Part shown: in pieces, positions 45,623-57,309 of the stretch
Layout of the letters: every line of letters begins with the position of its first letter
How positions within the stretch are numbered: the first letter of the stretch is position 1
Origin: Cystobasidiopsis lactophilus
Taxonomy: Eukaryota; Basidiomycota; Agaricostilbomycetes; Agaricostilbales; Chionosphaeraceae
Reading direction: 5' to 3'
NCBI GenBank assembly: GCA_001599975.1
Contig: BCIO01000006.1
Span: 553,587 to 617,586, forward strand
Length of the DNA: 64,000 nt
Program-made: the position numbers and the translations under genes
The notes under the pieces: generated by a model
Databases searched by the model: none
What the model was told of the DNA's origin: nothing
The model's input: only the letters and a program-made list of their open reading frames with translations

Positions 45623-47220
45623 ATGTCCAATTCGAAACCACCTGCTGCCCACGCACTCTCGGGTTCGACGCGGGTTCGTCAAGCTCGACGGCTGGTTCAG
45701 TGATTGGCACAACCTCAGAGTGCGCTTGATGGCGCTGGATGACCTCGTGGTGAGTGGGCAAACCCCAAGCAAGCGTCGAATAGCACTCAAAAGGTTTCTA
45801 AACAGCTCGTCCGGGCATCCGAGCAGCAAGCGAGTCGCTGCGCCCTCGAGTCGTTCATGAGCTGATCACGTCCACCAAAACAGTATGAAAAGACACTTGA
45901 AAGGCAGGCACCGTTCTGGGGCAAGCCTCTGACGGCCGAGCAATTCATCAAGTGAGCACATCCAGAGAATCTTGGTTGATNCCCCGCCAATAGTTCATCA
46001 CCGGGCACGCACAGGCGGGAGCATGCTCTCAGGCAGTCAGCTTTTGCGCAAGCAAGAGACTTTCAGTGCTGGTGAGGCTCGCAACGCCACACCAGAGGTT
46101 TTGCTCACTTTCGTCGTTCTTCTGGGCCGCCAGGGTTTTAGTTCCTCGCTCGGATCCTCAGACCTTGAACATTCTCGCCGGGTGCGAAACGTACCGACGC
46201 GAAATAATATACCGAGCGCCTGGCTACAGCTCCGACCAAGAAAGCGGCATCGCATATTCGTGAGCTTTGGCTCTAGCCTTCATTTGGCGGCCTCCTGAAG
46301 TTGCTGTCAATTAGGATTGCAAGTGTGATGGTGGATCCTGATCGGCGTGGCAAAGGCTACGGGCGGCGAATGCTCGAGCTTCTGCACACCAAGCTGGCCC
46401 GATCCAATGAGCGGCCGTATCCTGAAGGGACTTTGCCGGAAGAGTATGGTCGCAACGACGCGATCTGCTCTTTCCTGTTTTCGGACGTTGGCGACCTCTA
46501 TTCGCGAATCGAAAATGTTTTTGGCACACCATGGCAAACCCAAAGCCCATATGAGATCGAGGTCTCGGCCAACGACGAGTTCTTACAGACGGCCAACCAC
46601 ATCGACATGGAGCCCCTCGGCTTACAGGAAATCGAGGAGATTAGCAACATCGACCTGATCTCCCTCTGCCAAGAAATTGACGCCGAACAAATGATGGTTC
46701 GGTACTCCAGCTACGAAGTGGATTGGTTTGCCATTCGAGCTCTTTGCTACCACCGTACGTGCAGCTTAAATGCTCAAAGAGTTCATGCTGAGTGTCGTCG
46801 AGCAGAGGCCATGCCCGAGTTTGCGGCCATTTCTGCGCCTCGGGTTTGGGGAGCTTCCATACGGTTGGTCATGTCCCAATTTCCGCAGCTTCGTGCTGAC
46901 GTTTCTTGCTCTAATGGTGCAGCCTGCCGTCCAACAAAGACTACGCCTTCGCTTTTTGGACCTTCGATTTTCCCAAGCGAACCGTCAACATCCTGCGGCT
47001 GCGAGTCAGCCGGACAGAGCAACTGGTGGCCCTCCTCCGAGCAGCAGCACAAGAAGGACTCCGCCTCGGCTTCTCAACCATCTACGCCTGGAATGTCGCC
47101 CCAGACCTACTCGAAGACACGCCGTGGAAGGCAAGGCCGCGAGATCATGCGTTGCCCATGCTGGCTTTTTATGACCACGCGCCACTCCATTGGAAGGCGG
47201 AGCACATCTACTGGTGCTGA
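45623..47220 (+). CDS. LYC1: LYC1-type lysine N-acetyltransferase (GNAT)
   Basis: Fungal lysine N6-acetyltransferase family acting in lysine catabolism, cytosolic. The first exons have FWGKPLTAEQFIK, and LNILAGCETYRREIIYRAP marks the family-specific N-part. The GNAT core has IASVMVDPDRRGKGYGRRML, where RRGKGYG is the acetyl-CoA loop, then SFLFSDVGDLYSRIENVFG, a LYC1 hallmark. The C-part includes WTFDFPKRTVNILRLRV and the ending APLHWKAEHIYWC. At least five introns; the exact N-terminal exons (45623-45960) are tentative and the ATG at 45623 is the first that opens a suitable exon. One undetermined base (N) at 45981 falls inside a probable intron. Confidence 0.8.
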
Positions 47221-47478
47221 GCGATCGGTGGACTTGGGTTGATTGGTCTTTTTCTCCCTAGACCTGGGATTAGAGCACATGGTTTCAGGAGATTATACCA
47301 GCGTCGGTGTGCGATTCCCTCATAGTTAGAGCCGTGGCTCATAAAGCATAGGATGCATTTCCAGTGGAGCAAGCGGACAGTAGTCGTAGGCAAGAAGTGC
47401 CGTGGAAACGCGTCTTTTGGTCATTATAAAAATGTCTAGCTGAAAATGATGAACAGCACGCCACGTTGTGCCAAAGAT

Positions 47479-49927
47479 CTATGCAGAGTTCTCCACTCTG
47501 CCTTCGCGCAACACGCTCGCCCACTCCACTAGCATCCGATAAACGTACACCTGCGCCTTGATGTCAGGTCTCTGCGGGGCACTTTTGCCAGACCAGGCGA
47601 TAAGAATGGGTTGCTCACCTCCATGTCCTCCTTCCGCAGATGCCGTCGCTTCCACCTCGAGCCTGCCATGGCGATATCCTTCAAAGCCTGGTCCCCGTTC
47701 AAAGTCGATCCGATGTCTGCCAATGGGTCGATCGCGGCCGTAGGGCCCTTCTCGGGCGTCACGATGACCATCTGCCCTCGCCCTTCGAGGGTAGCCCGCC
47801 GGACCAGGTTGGAATCGCTGAGGTCGGGGTGATCGATTTTGATAGGTTCTGGCTCTGCGACCAAGTCTTTGGAGAAGCCAGAGAAGAAGGCTTGGATGTT
47901 GTGGAGCTCTAGGTAGGTCGTGGACAAAGGAATGAAGTGATACCTGGAAGCAACGCAGAGTTGCCGGCAGGTTCAGCATATAGTGCAAAGGTGTGCGAGG
48001 CCGTAGAAGAGAAGGCTCACCAAGGCACGATCCAGTCGTTCCAGAACTCGCGCTGGATGGTCGACTTGATCACCGCGCAGCGGCTCTCCATGAGCGCCAT
48101 GAACTTGGGGCTCAGACCCACTTCGTCCAGGTCGACCAAGTACTTGTGCTTCCACGCTTGGCTGAGCGGCCTGGGCGGCGTGACCCTGAAACCCTGCTCC
48201 TTGATGTAGGCGCATTCGCCCAGGCGCGGGTCGCAAGCCAGAGCAACGTCGGTGGTGAGCTCGTTCAGGCGCCCAACTGGTACGGAGAGGGAGGTGAGGG
48301 CCGAGGTGGAGGTGTTGAGGGAGATGATGCTGCGGATGGTTTGCTCGGCCTGGGCAGGGTCGGCGGCGCGTTCGAACTCTTCTTCCTCGTCGAACAGCTC
48401 GCCTGGGACCTGCAGGCCGTTATCGTTGGCCCAGGCGACGAAGCGCTGCTTTTGGAAGTGAGCCTGGTGCGCAAAAGGCACGTCGGCGCCTTTTGTGACC
48501 TTGCCGCGCCAGAAGACCAAGTCATCCTTCTCCGCCCAGTCTATGTCGGCGGTGGTTTTGGCGCGACCTTGCTTCAGCTCCCAGTCGTAGCTGAACTCGG
48601 AAGAGGGGTTCCAATACTGGTGGGAGGGGATGAGCAGGTCGGCAAAGCCATTGGGCTTGGAGGGCGAGAAGAGGGGGTAGAGGTGGGGGATGGAGCGCGT
48701 GTTGGTGAAGAATGCAGAGTGGAAGGCGTGCAAAGAGGGGGAATTGCAAATGTTGGTATAAGCGTCCGTGTTGGCGACGAAGGTCATCTCGTTGCGCGGC
48801 GGGATGACCCCATTGGCGGCGGTCCGCCGTCTAGATAAGACCGAACCATGTTTGTACTGCTTCTCTTTGTTGGAAGACACTTTTGGGCGCCAGCCAGGCA
48901 GCTTGATGGAGGCCAAGCGCTGTTGGCGGACGTGGTCGTCGGTCTCTGCCGAACGCACTGACTCGTGCAAGCGGCGGGCGGCCGAGTCGGGTGGGCAGGA
49001 CCGACGAAAGGTTTCCCAGGTGGAGCCAAACTCGGAGCCGTCGAGTTGCCACTCTGGAGGAAAGGGTAGCATCGAGGCCAGTGGGTCCGTCTTGTCTGTG
49101 GCGTGGTGTCAGCTCGCAGGGTTAGACACGTAGCAAAGGATTGAGAACGCACTCTCGGCAGTGGTAGGGTCCTCGTCCTCCCACTCCTGCACCTCGACGG
49201 TCCGCCGCGCCTCAGGCAACACGCGGCCCTCCAAGCGCTCGTTGATGGCAATGTCCATGTCCGGCAGGTCCTTGACAAAGGCTGCGATCATCTCTTGGAA
49301 AGCCAAGGCTGGCGCCCACCGCCCGCTCTTGGAGTGGATCTCGCTCTTGCCGTTCCTGATGCTCACAATGGACACGCCGGCGAGCGAGCCGAGCGTGGCC
49401 GTCCTGGCCTTGATGGCGGCGGGAGAGAGCGCGTAGAAGGGCTTGAGGTCGGCCATGAGCGAATCGTACTCGTCCACCAGGGTGTGGTTGCGCGACTGGG
49501 CGAAGGCGAACCATTCTGAGAAGCCAGTGGGCGGGACCTTGCCATAGCGGAGCCTGTACTGGGCGGTGGCTTTTGACAGAGACTTGCTCTGGGAGTTGAT
49601 GAGGCGGGTGTGCGACTGGCGGCCGTAGATGAGCAGGGTGAGGATGGGGTGGACCTCGGCGACCCTGGCGACGGAAGCGGAGGCTGGGGCGACGTACGAG
49701 ACGAGGTGGGTGATCAGGTCCTCGTCCGCGCTGGAGCGCCAGGCCTTTGAGAAGAGGAAGGCGATGAAGAGGAGGATGGCGCCGTAGAGGACTTTGAGCG
49801 AAGTGGGCCGCGTGCGAGCTGTCACTTCGCTGCTCCTCCGGCGTGGCCTGGGCGGCGAGCTGCTGCCTAGGAGGGGCGACGGCGCGATGTCGACCGCCTC
49901 AAACTGGTCTGACTTCTCATAGCCCAT
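47479..49927 (-). CDS. GT90 (CAP10-like) glycosyltransferase
   Basis: Type II Golgi enzyme: tail of about 48 residues, membrane helix VLYGAILLFIAFLFSKAW, then a stem. The catalytic region (two long exons) shows LVFWRGKVTKGADVPF and FQKQRFVAWAND, the W-x-G-K-x-T/K and R-x-R-F-like blocks of GT90, then KYLVDLDEVGLSPKFMALM, SCAVIKS-like and EFWNDWIVPWYHFIPL, the closing GT90 motif. Introns near 49090-49150 and 47940-48020, and one at about 47570-47620 ending before AQVYVYRMLVEWASV. In Cryptococcus CAP10 is needed for capsule, and other GT90 members are xylosyl- or xylosylphosphotransferases; which applies here cannot be told. Convergent with LYC1, divergent from the leucine-rich gene. Confidence 0.88.
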
Positions 49928-50603
49928 CTGACAGCCGCATTGTTCAAAGGCAAGGGTGGATGGCCCGGCTCAAGAAAGGCTCAAGCCTCTCGTTTTGGGA
50001 AACCTTATTTCGCTGGGTGTTGGCTCCAGGTCGTCAGGCAAGAGTGACTTCCTCTGAGATCCTCTTTAACATGTATAACTTCATTGCAAGTGAGTCCCAG
50101 AACCAGAGCGCGTCTCTCTTGCTCCTCCATCACCCCTTCAACTTCTTGCGCGGTTTCGTCCATGTGCCTTGCACGCTCGTGCCATTCTGCCATGTTTTAG
50201 CTGTTGCTGCGTCTGTCTGCTTCTCTCGCCATTGCTGCTGTCCTACTCGAGCGATGTTTTGGCTCCAGAGTGGCCACCCAGGCAGAATGCACGAGTCCAC
50301 GAACCGGATGGAGACAGACTTCCACACGTCAGTGCGATTGAGCAATCAGCTGTGATTGATGAATGAGGATCGTGAGAGCCTTTGTTGAGGGTTGTCTTCT
50401 GGTTGAAGAGAAGTACTTCGGGCAACTCCGAAGACAGCCAACGTCCTGCCACCTGCCCTCTTGCGTCTCTTCCAACTACTTGCTCTACCTCTTTAAGCAA
50501 AGAGTACTTTGTGTTGCCCAAGAACTGGGCTAGCCGACCTTGAAACGAGTACGTTTTTGAGAAACGGAGAGGTGACAGCTCTGAAAGTGGCTCATGCTTT
50601 TAC
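49928..50603. promoter_or_regulatory. Divergent promoter, GT90 / leucine-rich protein
   Basis: About 670 bases. The first exon of the plus-strand gene probably lies in its last part, because the frame at 50604 begins at a likely splice acceptor (CTCGCAG). Nothing else is distinct. Confidence 0.35.
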
Positions 50604-52014
50604 TTGCTCGCAGTGGCGAAGCTTAACGCGGACTGCTGGCAACTTCTGATTATAGAACTGTCCCATCTGCGCTGGCCCGAAGATACCAGACCCCATCCAC
50701 TTTCCTGGGGTCTCCAGCCCTTCGCCCCAAGCTCACCCCTAATCTGCTCCCGCTCGCCCACACCTCGCGTCTCGTACGAGGACTCTGCTTGAGAACGGCC
50801 TTTGCTGCAATCAACGCAAGCGCCTTCCCGGACGCCTACACTGTGCGCGAGTACATCGACCTCATTCTCCGACCTTTCGGCGCTCTCATGAAATCGATCA
50901 AGGTGATGCCGGGACATCGAGGAGAAGACTTAAGTTGGCGCAAGCGGAAGCTGTGGACGTGCTGGTCAAGGCCGAGGCCGAGGTGCTCCTTGAGGCCATT
51001 CTGCCAAGTTTGCGCTCCGAGGCCTACGACACGCTGCTCACCGCGCTCCCAGCTCAAGGTCGGAACTTTGGTGGTATACGCCAGCTCACACCTTCACGGC
51101 ACGGAGTTCTTCCAAAGCGGCAGGAAGGACTCGGACCTGGAAGACTTCACCCGATTCTTTCAATTTTGGCCCGCCGTCAAGGAGCTTTACCTGTGCGACT
51201 TTCATGGCTCTCTGGACTGGAACAACATGCTGCATCGATATGCCCGGGTCGCTGCCATGATCAAGCTGCAAGACACGGAGAAGTTGGTGCTGCACGATAT
51301 CGACGGTCCGCTCATTGAGAAATTGGCAGTTCTGGCCGCAAAGAAGCAGGGGCCTCTCTTTCCCAACCTCAAATTTTTCTTCCTTGCTCAGCAGACCCCG
51401 AACAAGCTCGTCAAGTTCTCCTCCATAATCAGGCTTTTCGTCAGCTACCACCGCCAATCCATCAGAAGGATCAGCCTTGTCCACACCGAACCAGACTGGG
51501 AAGAGCTCGACTTCGAGAAAGAGGAGGACGAGGAAACCACCAAGGCCAGGAGTTCGGTCTTCTTCAGCGCCAAGGGCAAGCCTACGTTCGCCGTTGCGTT
51601 CCGTCACCTCAAAGCCATCGCTCTCGACTGCCGTAACTCCGATCTCGACCTGCCATCGTTCAAATCTCTGGCGAATAACGCACCAAAGCTCCAGAAGCTC
51701 GCGGTAGTGGGGACCGAAGTTCCTGCACTCCAGCTTCAGGAGTGGCTGGCCTCAAAGCCGGTCCTCAAGCTCAAGTCCGTGAAGTTCTGGGCAGGTCGTT
51801 TCACTCAACCACGCTTCTTCTTTGGTCTTCTCGAGGCTCCACTACTGCTCGAGGTGTCTGATCAAGTAAGGCTGAGTGTCTAAGGCACGGCGCACGGTCT
51901 GACTGTTTGTTGGTTTGTCGGCAGCAAAAGACCGAATCGCAGAATCTTGCCAGGTCCCTCGCTCAGCGCGGGATTCCCTTCATCCATTACATCTCAGCTC
52001 TCGATCGCCGATAG
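50604..52014 (+). CDS. Leucine-rich, F-box-like protein of unknown function
   Basis: I do not recognise an exact family. The first exon reads VAKLNADCWQLLIIELSHL, like the start of an F-box/LRR protein, and TSRLVRGLCLRTAFAAINAS follows. The long exon from about 51050 carries repeated leucine/isoleucine spaced strands (FWPAVKELYLCDF, LQDTEKLVLHDIDGP, FPNLKFFFL, FRHLKAIALDCRNSD, APKLQKLAVVGTEVP, LKLKSVKFWAGRF), as in irregular leucine-rich repeats of basidiomycete F-box proteins. It ends AQRGIPFIHYISALDRR. Introns near 50900-50932, 50980-51051 and 51867-51925 keep frame. The start codon is upstream and not identified; the F-box itself is not clear. Confidence 0.6.
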
Positions 52015-52249
52015 AAGGGCTTGTCCATCGGAAGCGGCGCTGGGTGGTGGCGAGGGATAAATTGCAGTGATTGCACGTCGGCAGGACCTGCGATCAGTAG
52101 GGGCACCATCCTTTGAAGTCGCAATTCCAGCTGGATGAGTTCAAGTTTCCACTACAGGTCACTGACAACCCATGAGCCAAAAGACGCCACCAAGTGCAAA
52201 TCCACTCGTCCGCGTTCAAAGCTGCTCTTCGCCATCACTTTGAGCGAGC

Positions 52250-53903
52250 ATGATGGGCTCTCCATTTCTGTCCGAAAGAAAAGATCGTGCCTCCGATGCG
52301 ATGCCTCTGCTGGCAGAGGGGACAATGGACGACGACCTAAGTGCAGGGCACATCTTCAATGACCGGCCCAAGCGACGCGCCTTTCCGACCCGATTGGCAT
52401 TGTCTGGGCTCCTTGTCGTCCTGCTGGTCAGCGCTATTGGATCTCAGCTGTGGCGCTCAGTCAAGCCTTTGTGCACTGCCGACGAATTGGTGGTGGGAAG
52501 GTGGGACACAAGCTGCCTACTGGGCGACGCGAAGCTGATGCGGACAGCAGCTGGCGACTCCGGGCAGCTCCTCCAACGTCCATCCAAGCACTGCGCGATC
52601 AGTACCAGTACCGGCCATACGTAAAGAAGACGGCACAAGATGGCGTGTGGAACGACGATGAGACTCGGATGGACGGGCTGTATGCGCCTTGGGCGACATA
52701 CGCGGAGCGGGCGGAGAGCGAGGCAGCTGCAGCTGCTGAAGAGGCTCGCTTGCTTCGCATTGGGTCTTGGGAGTGGGTCCCGTCGGCGTCTTGCACCATC
52801 AAGCCGTGGGATTTCAAGCAAGTTGTTCGGCGGCTGTTGCAGGCCCCTGCTGGAATATTCTTCGTCGGAGGTGCGCTTTCCTTGTCTGGGACTGGTTGAA
52901 ATTGGTTATAGATAACCTGTGGCATGTAGACTCTGTCATCAGTCAACAGTTCGACGCCCTTGGTCTCGCTTTGGGCAATCAGGGCCCCATCCGGGAGCAG
53001 ATTTCATCGCCGCACTATCGCTTAGACGCCGTGCGACAGCTTTACATTGATCCTGACCACCCGGAAACTGCCGCAATCATGCAAGGTCTCGGCATTCCAC
53101 CCTCTCGCCTTAACTTCCCAATCGCTACCGTCTTGAGGAATGATTATTTCTTCACGCCACAAGACTCAGGCCTGACTTTGGGTGGCGTAACTCTTCCAAA
53201 CGAAATGATATCGACGGATTGGCACGCTTATGCGCTCAACCTGGCCGAACAAGCCAAAGCGGGCAGTGACGCCGATTGGCTTCCCTCTATTCTGATCGCC
53301 AACAGTGGTCAGTGGTTCATGGCTGACCACGGTGCGAAAAGCGTCAGCGACGTACGTTCTTGCAGCTGCAGAGCCAGCGACCGGATCTCACATCAAGCAA
53401 TTGCAGGTGGCCACCAGAGTCGATTTTTACCGCGAATCAGTGAGTGTTGTTGCCGACTCTTTGCTGCGCATTATGCAGACAGTCAGCCAAACAGGCCCGG
53501 CGAACTGTTTCGCGCTTTGAAGATCTGGCGCCCAATTGGGTTTCGTACTTCCGGACGAGCGTTGTGGGATTTGACAATTGCTCTCTGTTCGAGTCCCCTG
53601 TCGGCGCTCTTGACGCGCTGCACGCCGACCCTCACGGCTACCAGTGGTAAGGGCCTTTCTCTCGCTTCTGAGTGAAGCTAACGCGTTGAGGGCGACAGGT
53701 TTTTAGGCCCCGTGCTCAATAATGTTTGGAAGCAAGTAGTAGCCACCTCGTCGCCCTCTGTCCGTATACTCGACATCACCGTTCCTTCTCATCAGCGGCC
53801 CGACAGTCATCGCTTGCCGGCAGCTGGCGACTGCGTCCATTTTGCCATGCCTTCAGTCATCGATGACTGGAACAAATGGCTTTGGCATCTGATCGCACAG
53901 TGA
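52250..53903 (+). CDS. PC-esterase (PMR5/TBL-like) membrane protein, copy 2
   Basis: ATG at 52250, cytosolic tail of about 47 residues, membrane helix LALSGLLVVLLVSAIGS. Introns 52501-52547 and 52871-52929 are fixed by frame. Removing the second restores block I as GIFFVGDSVISQQFDAL; a shorter acceptor choice would wrongly give GDN. The N-domain has the TBL pattern SWEWVPSASCTIKPWDF. Later blocks are VSYFRTSVVGFDNCSLFESP and the closing GDCVHFAMPSVIDDW with the D-C-x-H dyad. Family members O-acetylate or de-acetylate polysaccharides in the Golgi. It shares the C-terminal block with the gene at 27654 but differs elsewhere. Followed on the same strand by the GDP-fucose-type transporter. Confidence 0.85.
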
Positions 53904-54321
53904 CTAGCCCGGGCCGAGCGCAGCTTTACTCATTGTATTGCGGGTTGCCCATTGATAGCATTCGTGTCATTTATGAGCAAGTCGAACAAAACGCGTCCGC
54001 TTCGCCAGTGTTTGGCTTTGCTGCTCTTTTCGACTACGGGGAGCACCCAGCGTTCAACATTGTCGAGTCGATGAAGGCGATCGAGGCACGGCCCAACCTA
54101 ACGGCTGAGGACAGCCTGGTTGAGGCTTCAAGTTCGGCGCGCGCTTCTTGCGTTCCTGCTCTCCATCAGCCATCTCGCCTTATCTTTCTGGTTCTTCTTG
54201 CATCAGCGCGAAGCCAGTCTTCTAAATCTGTTTACTGTCTTTACTGTCCTATCCCTTCAGCCTTTGGGTCGCGTCGAACTTGAAGACCAAAACAATCCAA
54301 ACACCCATTCATTTATTTTCA

Positions 54322-55899
54322 ATGTCGCGTCCTATGCAGTCTTACGCGGCCTCTGACAATGCAAGAGGCCAATACTCCGACCTGGGTGACGGTGAACGCT
54401 CTCCGCCGCCCTACTCGAGCCCGATAGCCAGCGAAAAGGCCCTGGGGGCCCAAGCGCAGGCTGCAACCGAGCCCAAGCCCACCAGTCGCGTCGCTGTGTT
54501 CGCTTCCGTCTCGTTCTATTTGGTTGCTGCCCTCGTTGTGAGTGCAAAGGCGTCTAGTGCGTGGGGATCAAGCCCGATATTGACACAACTCCTTTCTACT
54601 CTCGTAGATGGTCATGGTCAACAGTAAGCGCTCGGCCAACCCCTCGACAATCAACTGCACACTGACCTTGTGGTGACTCACACTTGCAGAATGGGTGCTC
54701 AACGCGGTTCCCGTACCCTTGTTTTTCCTCTTGGTCCAGCTGCTCACCGCTGTTGCCTTGTTGTAAGCCCAAGACCATATCAAGCGTGTTACATCTTAAC
54801 CATGTCAATAGGCACATCACTGCGCTGTTTGGGTTCTTCAAGGTCCCCGAAATCCGAGTTTCGACCTGCCGAGGCCTGACGCCGCTGATCGCAATGAATT
54901 GCATCGGCCTCGCCTTCAACACATACTGCCTTCAATATGTCGACGCTTCATTCTATCAGGTAAATTTCGACTGTCGCGAGCCAAGTCCAGACCTTCGATT
55001 GACCGACGTGAGAAACCCAGGTCGCCCGTGGCTTGGTCCTCCCGTTCACGACCATCCTCAGCTACTTCTTCCTTGGCACCAGATCATCCATGTTGCTGCT
55101 CAGCGCCATTGGCATCGTCTGCTTGGGCTTCATGGTCGGCGTCGGCGGCGAGAACCTTTCGGTCTCTGGAATCGGCATCGTCCTTGGCGTGTGCTCCTCG
55201 GTGACCACTGCCGGGCACGCGATCGTTGTCAAACGCGCCCTCCCTGTCGTCAACGGCTCTACAATGGACCTGGCCTACTTTGCGAACTTTTTGTCGGCTT
55301 TCGTCATGGCCCCGGCGGCTGTGTTGGTGGAGGGCGGCGCCATCTTGCAGATGTTCGCTGATGGAGGCGAGCAATTCCGTACATTCTGGATCGGCGGTTT
55401 GGTCACTGTACGTTAACTCGATGGCAGGATGCCATGTCAAGCACTGAACAGCTACAAACAGGGTGTATTCGGCTTCCTGATCTGCGTTGCTGGTTTTATT
55501 TCCATCAAGGTCACTTCGCCGACTACGCACATGATCTCCGCTGCCGTGAGGGGTGTCATTCAGACCGCTTTGGGTGTCTGGCTCTTCGCTGACATTGTGA
55601 CTCGGTAAGTGCTCATCGCTTTGTCCGGGCATGTTTACGACTAATAAGGGCACTGCTTTAGCGGTCGGCTGTCGAGCATCGCTCTCATTCTCTCTGGCTC
55701 GATCCTCTACACCTACCTGAAGGACTTGGAGCTGCGCAAGAAGGAGGAAGCGCAGGCTGCCAACACCATCGCCCTGTCGAGCTCAAAGGGCGGCGAAGTC
55801 ATCTTTGACATGGACCGCGAGCGAGCTGAAGAAGAGCAGGTCTTGTTGGCCGCTGATGCGCTCATCGCTGAGCAGGACGCTAGAGCGTCCAAGCAATAG
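54322..55899 (+). CDS. GDP-fucose transporter-like nucleotide-sugar carrier (SLC35C type)
   Basis: Golgi or ER membrane antiporter of the drug/metabolite superfamily. After a Ser/Pro-rich N-tail of about 60 residues come ten likely helices. Characteristic points are VMVNKWVLNAVPVPLFF, AFNTYCLQYVDASFYQVARG, FTTILSYFFLG, VVKRALPVVNGSTMDLAYF, GFISIKVTSPTTHMIS and GSILYTYLKDLELRKKEE. The NGS-x-x-x-L and K-x-TSP-x-TH blocks align with animal SLC35C1 (GDP-fucose) better than with triose-phosphate or UDP-sugar carriers; substrate is inference. Introns lie near 54540-54607, 54626-54691, 54765-54812, 54960-55025, 55408-55461 and 55604-55660. The supply of GDP-fucose in the Golgi would serve the O-fucosyltransferase-like gene at 33490. 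Confidence 0.82.
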
Positions 55900-56131
55900 A
55901 TGCGAAACCCTGTTTTGTTGTCTTCATGTAGCACTTTCGGCTGCTTTGCATTCTACTGTCTACGCACGCACGCACCATCATCGGCTTGATCCCTCAACTT
56001 GTTTCATTGCGTTTAGCTAGGCGGGCAGAGCAGTGCCAGTGACGAGGTGGCGCGGAGAGCTCTTGGGGGGCGGCATCCATCTTTGAGGCCATCGCTGTTG
56101 CCTCGCTGCCTGCTGTTGCCATCTGCGTATC

Positions 56132-57125
56132 ATGAACAAAGCTCCAGCGACCATTGGAGAGCCCGAGGAACTGTTCAAAGGTGCTTAACGGCCTGAATTG
56201 GCAAGTCGGCCGCGGTCGCGGTGCATGCTGATGCGTTCTAAGGCTACATCAATGTGTATGGGCACACCACGCGTCGACCTGGCAGAAGAGAAGTCGTCTG
56301 GCATGTCGCAGGCCTTGGCGGGACAGCGCCTCACGCTGTGGTTCGCGTTGCTTGATTGCAATAAGTCCACGGGACCTGTGCTCACGGCGCTGGCAGCACA
56401 TCTTCCCTTACAACTCACAGAAGCAAACAGTGACATTGGTATAGTACGGCTTTTGTTTGTTGATTATTGCTTGGAGTTCAACCAGGTGACGCAGTGAATA
56501 CTGCCAAGGGCCCGCCGGCATGCGCTACTCGTTGCCCGCTGGTCGAGTGGGCGGCGGCAGGTCCGCCTTGGAAGCAGCAATGGCCGAGCTGAGTGAAGAA
56601 GTCGGCCTTCAAGCCCCTGCCGAACGATGGGTGGAACTTGGTCAATTCGCGGAGGGCAAGGTAAGCCATGGCGGTCATCTCTCGCAGCAAGACCATTCTC
56701 ATCTGATCTTCCATGCAGTGGATCAACACCATGTGTGTCATATCCTTCCGTGTGCCTCATGTTCAAAACATTCATCGCGCGCGAGTGCAGCGGAGCTGGC
56801 CTGCTCGTCATTGACCCAGGTGTGTATGTTTTGTCGTCTATACCTTTATTGATAACGACTCTTGTATAAAGAGAAAGATGAAACGCCGGGCCTCCAAGAT
56901 GAGGAAGGTGCGCTCATTTGGTCAAGCCCGCTCAATTCTTTCTCAGGCTGGCCTCATGCCATAACAGAGGACATCGAGGTCGTCGAGGTCTCTCTCACCG
57001 AGTTGAAGCGGTTGATACGACAAGGACAAGTACTGGTCTCTTCTGTTCAAACGGCCATCATGGCCGTGGAGCACTTGAAAGAGCACGAGCAGTACTCTGA
57101 GGCGTTGGAGCAGGCAAAGTGGTAG
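56132..57125 (+). CDS. Nudix-hydrolase-like protein with altered Nudix box
   Basis: ATG at 56132 (MNKAPATIGEPEELFKGA). Middle exons have INVYGHTTRRPG-like sequence, then YSLPAGRVGGGRSALEAAMAELSEEVGLQA at the Nudix position. The usual G-x5-E-x7-R-E-U-x-E-E-x-G-U is kept for the G, the last three Glu and final G, but the first Glu is Arg and the Arg is Ala. The remainder fits ADP-ribose-pyrophosphatase-like Nudix proteins (ITEDIEVVEVSLTELKRLI; HLKEHEQYSEALEQ). Introns near 56660-56717 and 56820-56872. Activity may be lost or changed. Convergent with the GT2 gene. Confidence 0.65.
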
Positions 57126-57309
57126 CCTAGGAACGTGTATAATCATAACATGCTTGCTGTCTCTGTGGGCGTCTCGTGGCCACGAGGACCCCGACTGCAG
57201 TGCTCTAGTCATGTTCGCCCGCCCTTGAGCCTCAAATACCACTCTTCCTCTTCACCGCAGCCAACGGATGATAAAGACAAGTCCGCGTTGCTACCATAAC
57301 TATGCCACA

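Noticed and set aside
45981-45981. Undetermined base N
   Set aside because: Falls in a probable LYC1 intron; an assembly ambiguity without biological meaning.
47993-48838. 281-codon plus-strand frame
   Set aside because: Antisense shadow of the GT90 catalytic exon; Gly/Val/Arg-rich composition typical of such shadows in GC-rich codons.
52871-52913. Apparent loss of the nucleophile (GDN) in the second PC-esterase
   Set aside because: Using the acceptor at 52929 instead of 52913 restores GDSVISQQF in frame, so the loss was a splice-choice artefact.
53876-54283. 135-codon plus-strand frame after the PC-esterase stop (FAALFDYGEHPAFN...)
   Set aside because: Begins inside the preceding gene, has no domain or membrane pattern and fills the promoter of the sugar transporter; probably 3' UTR.
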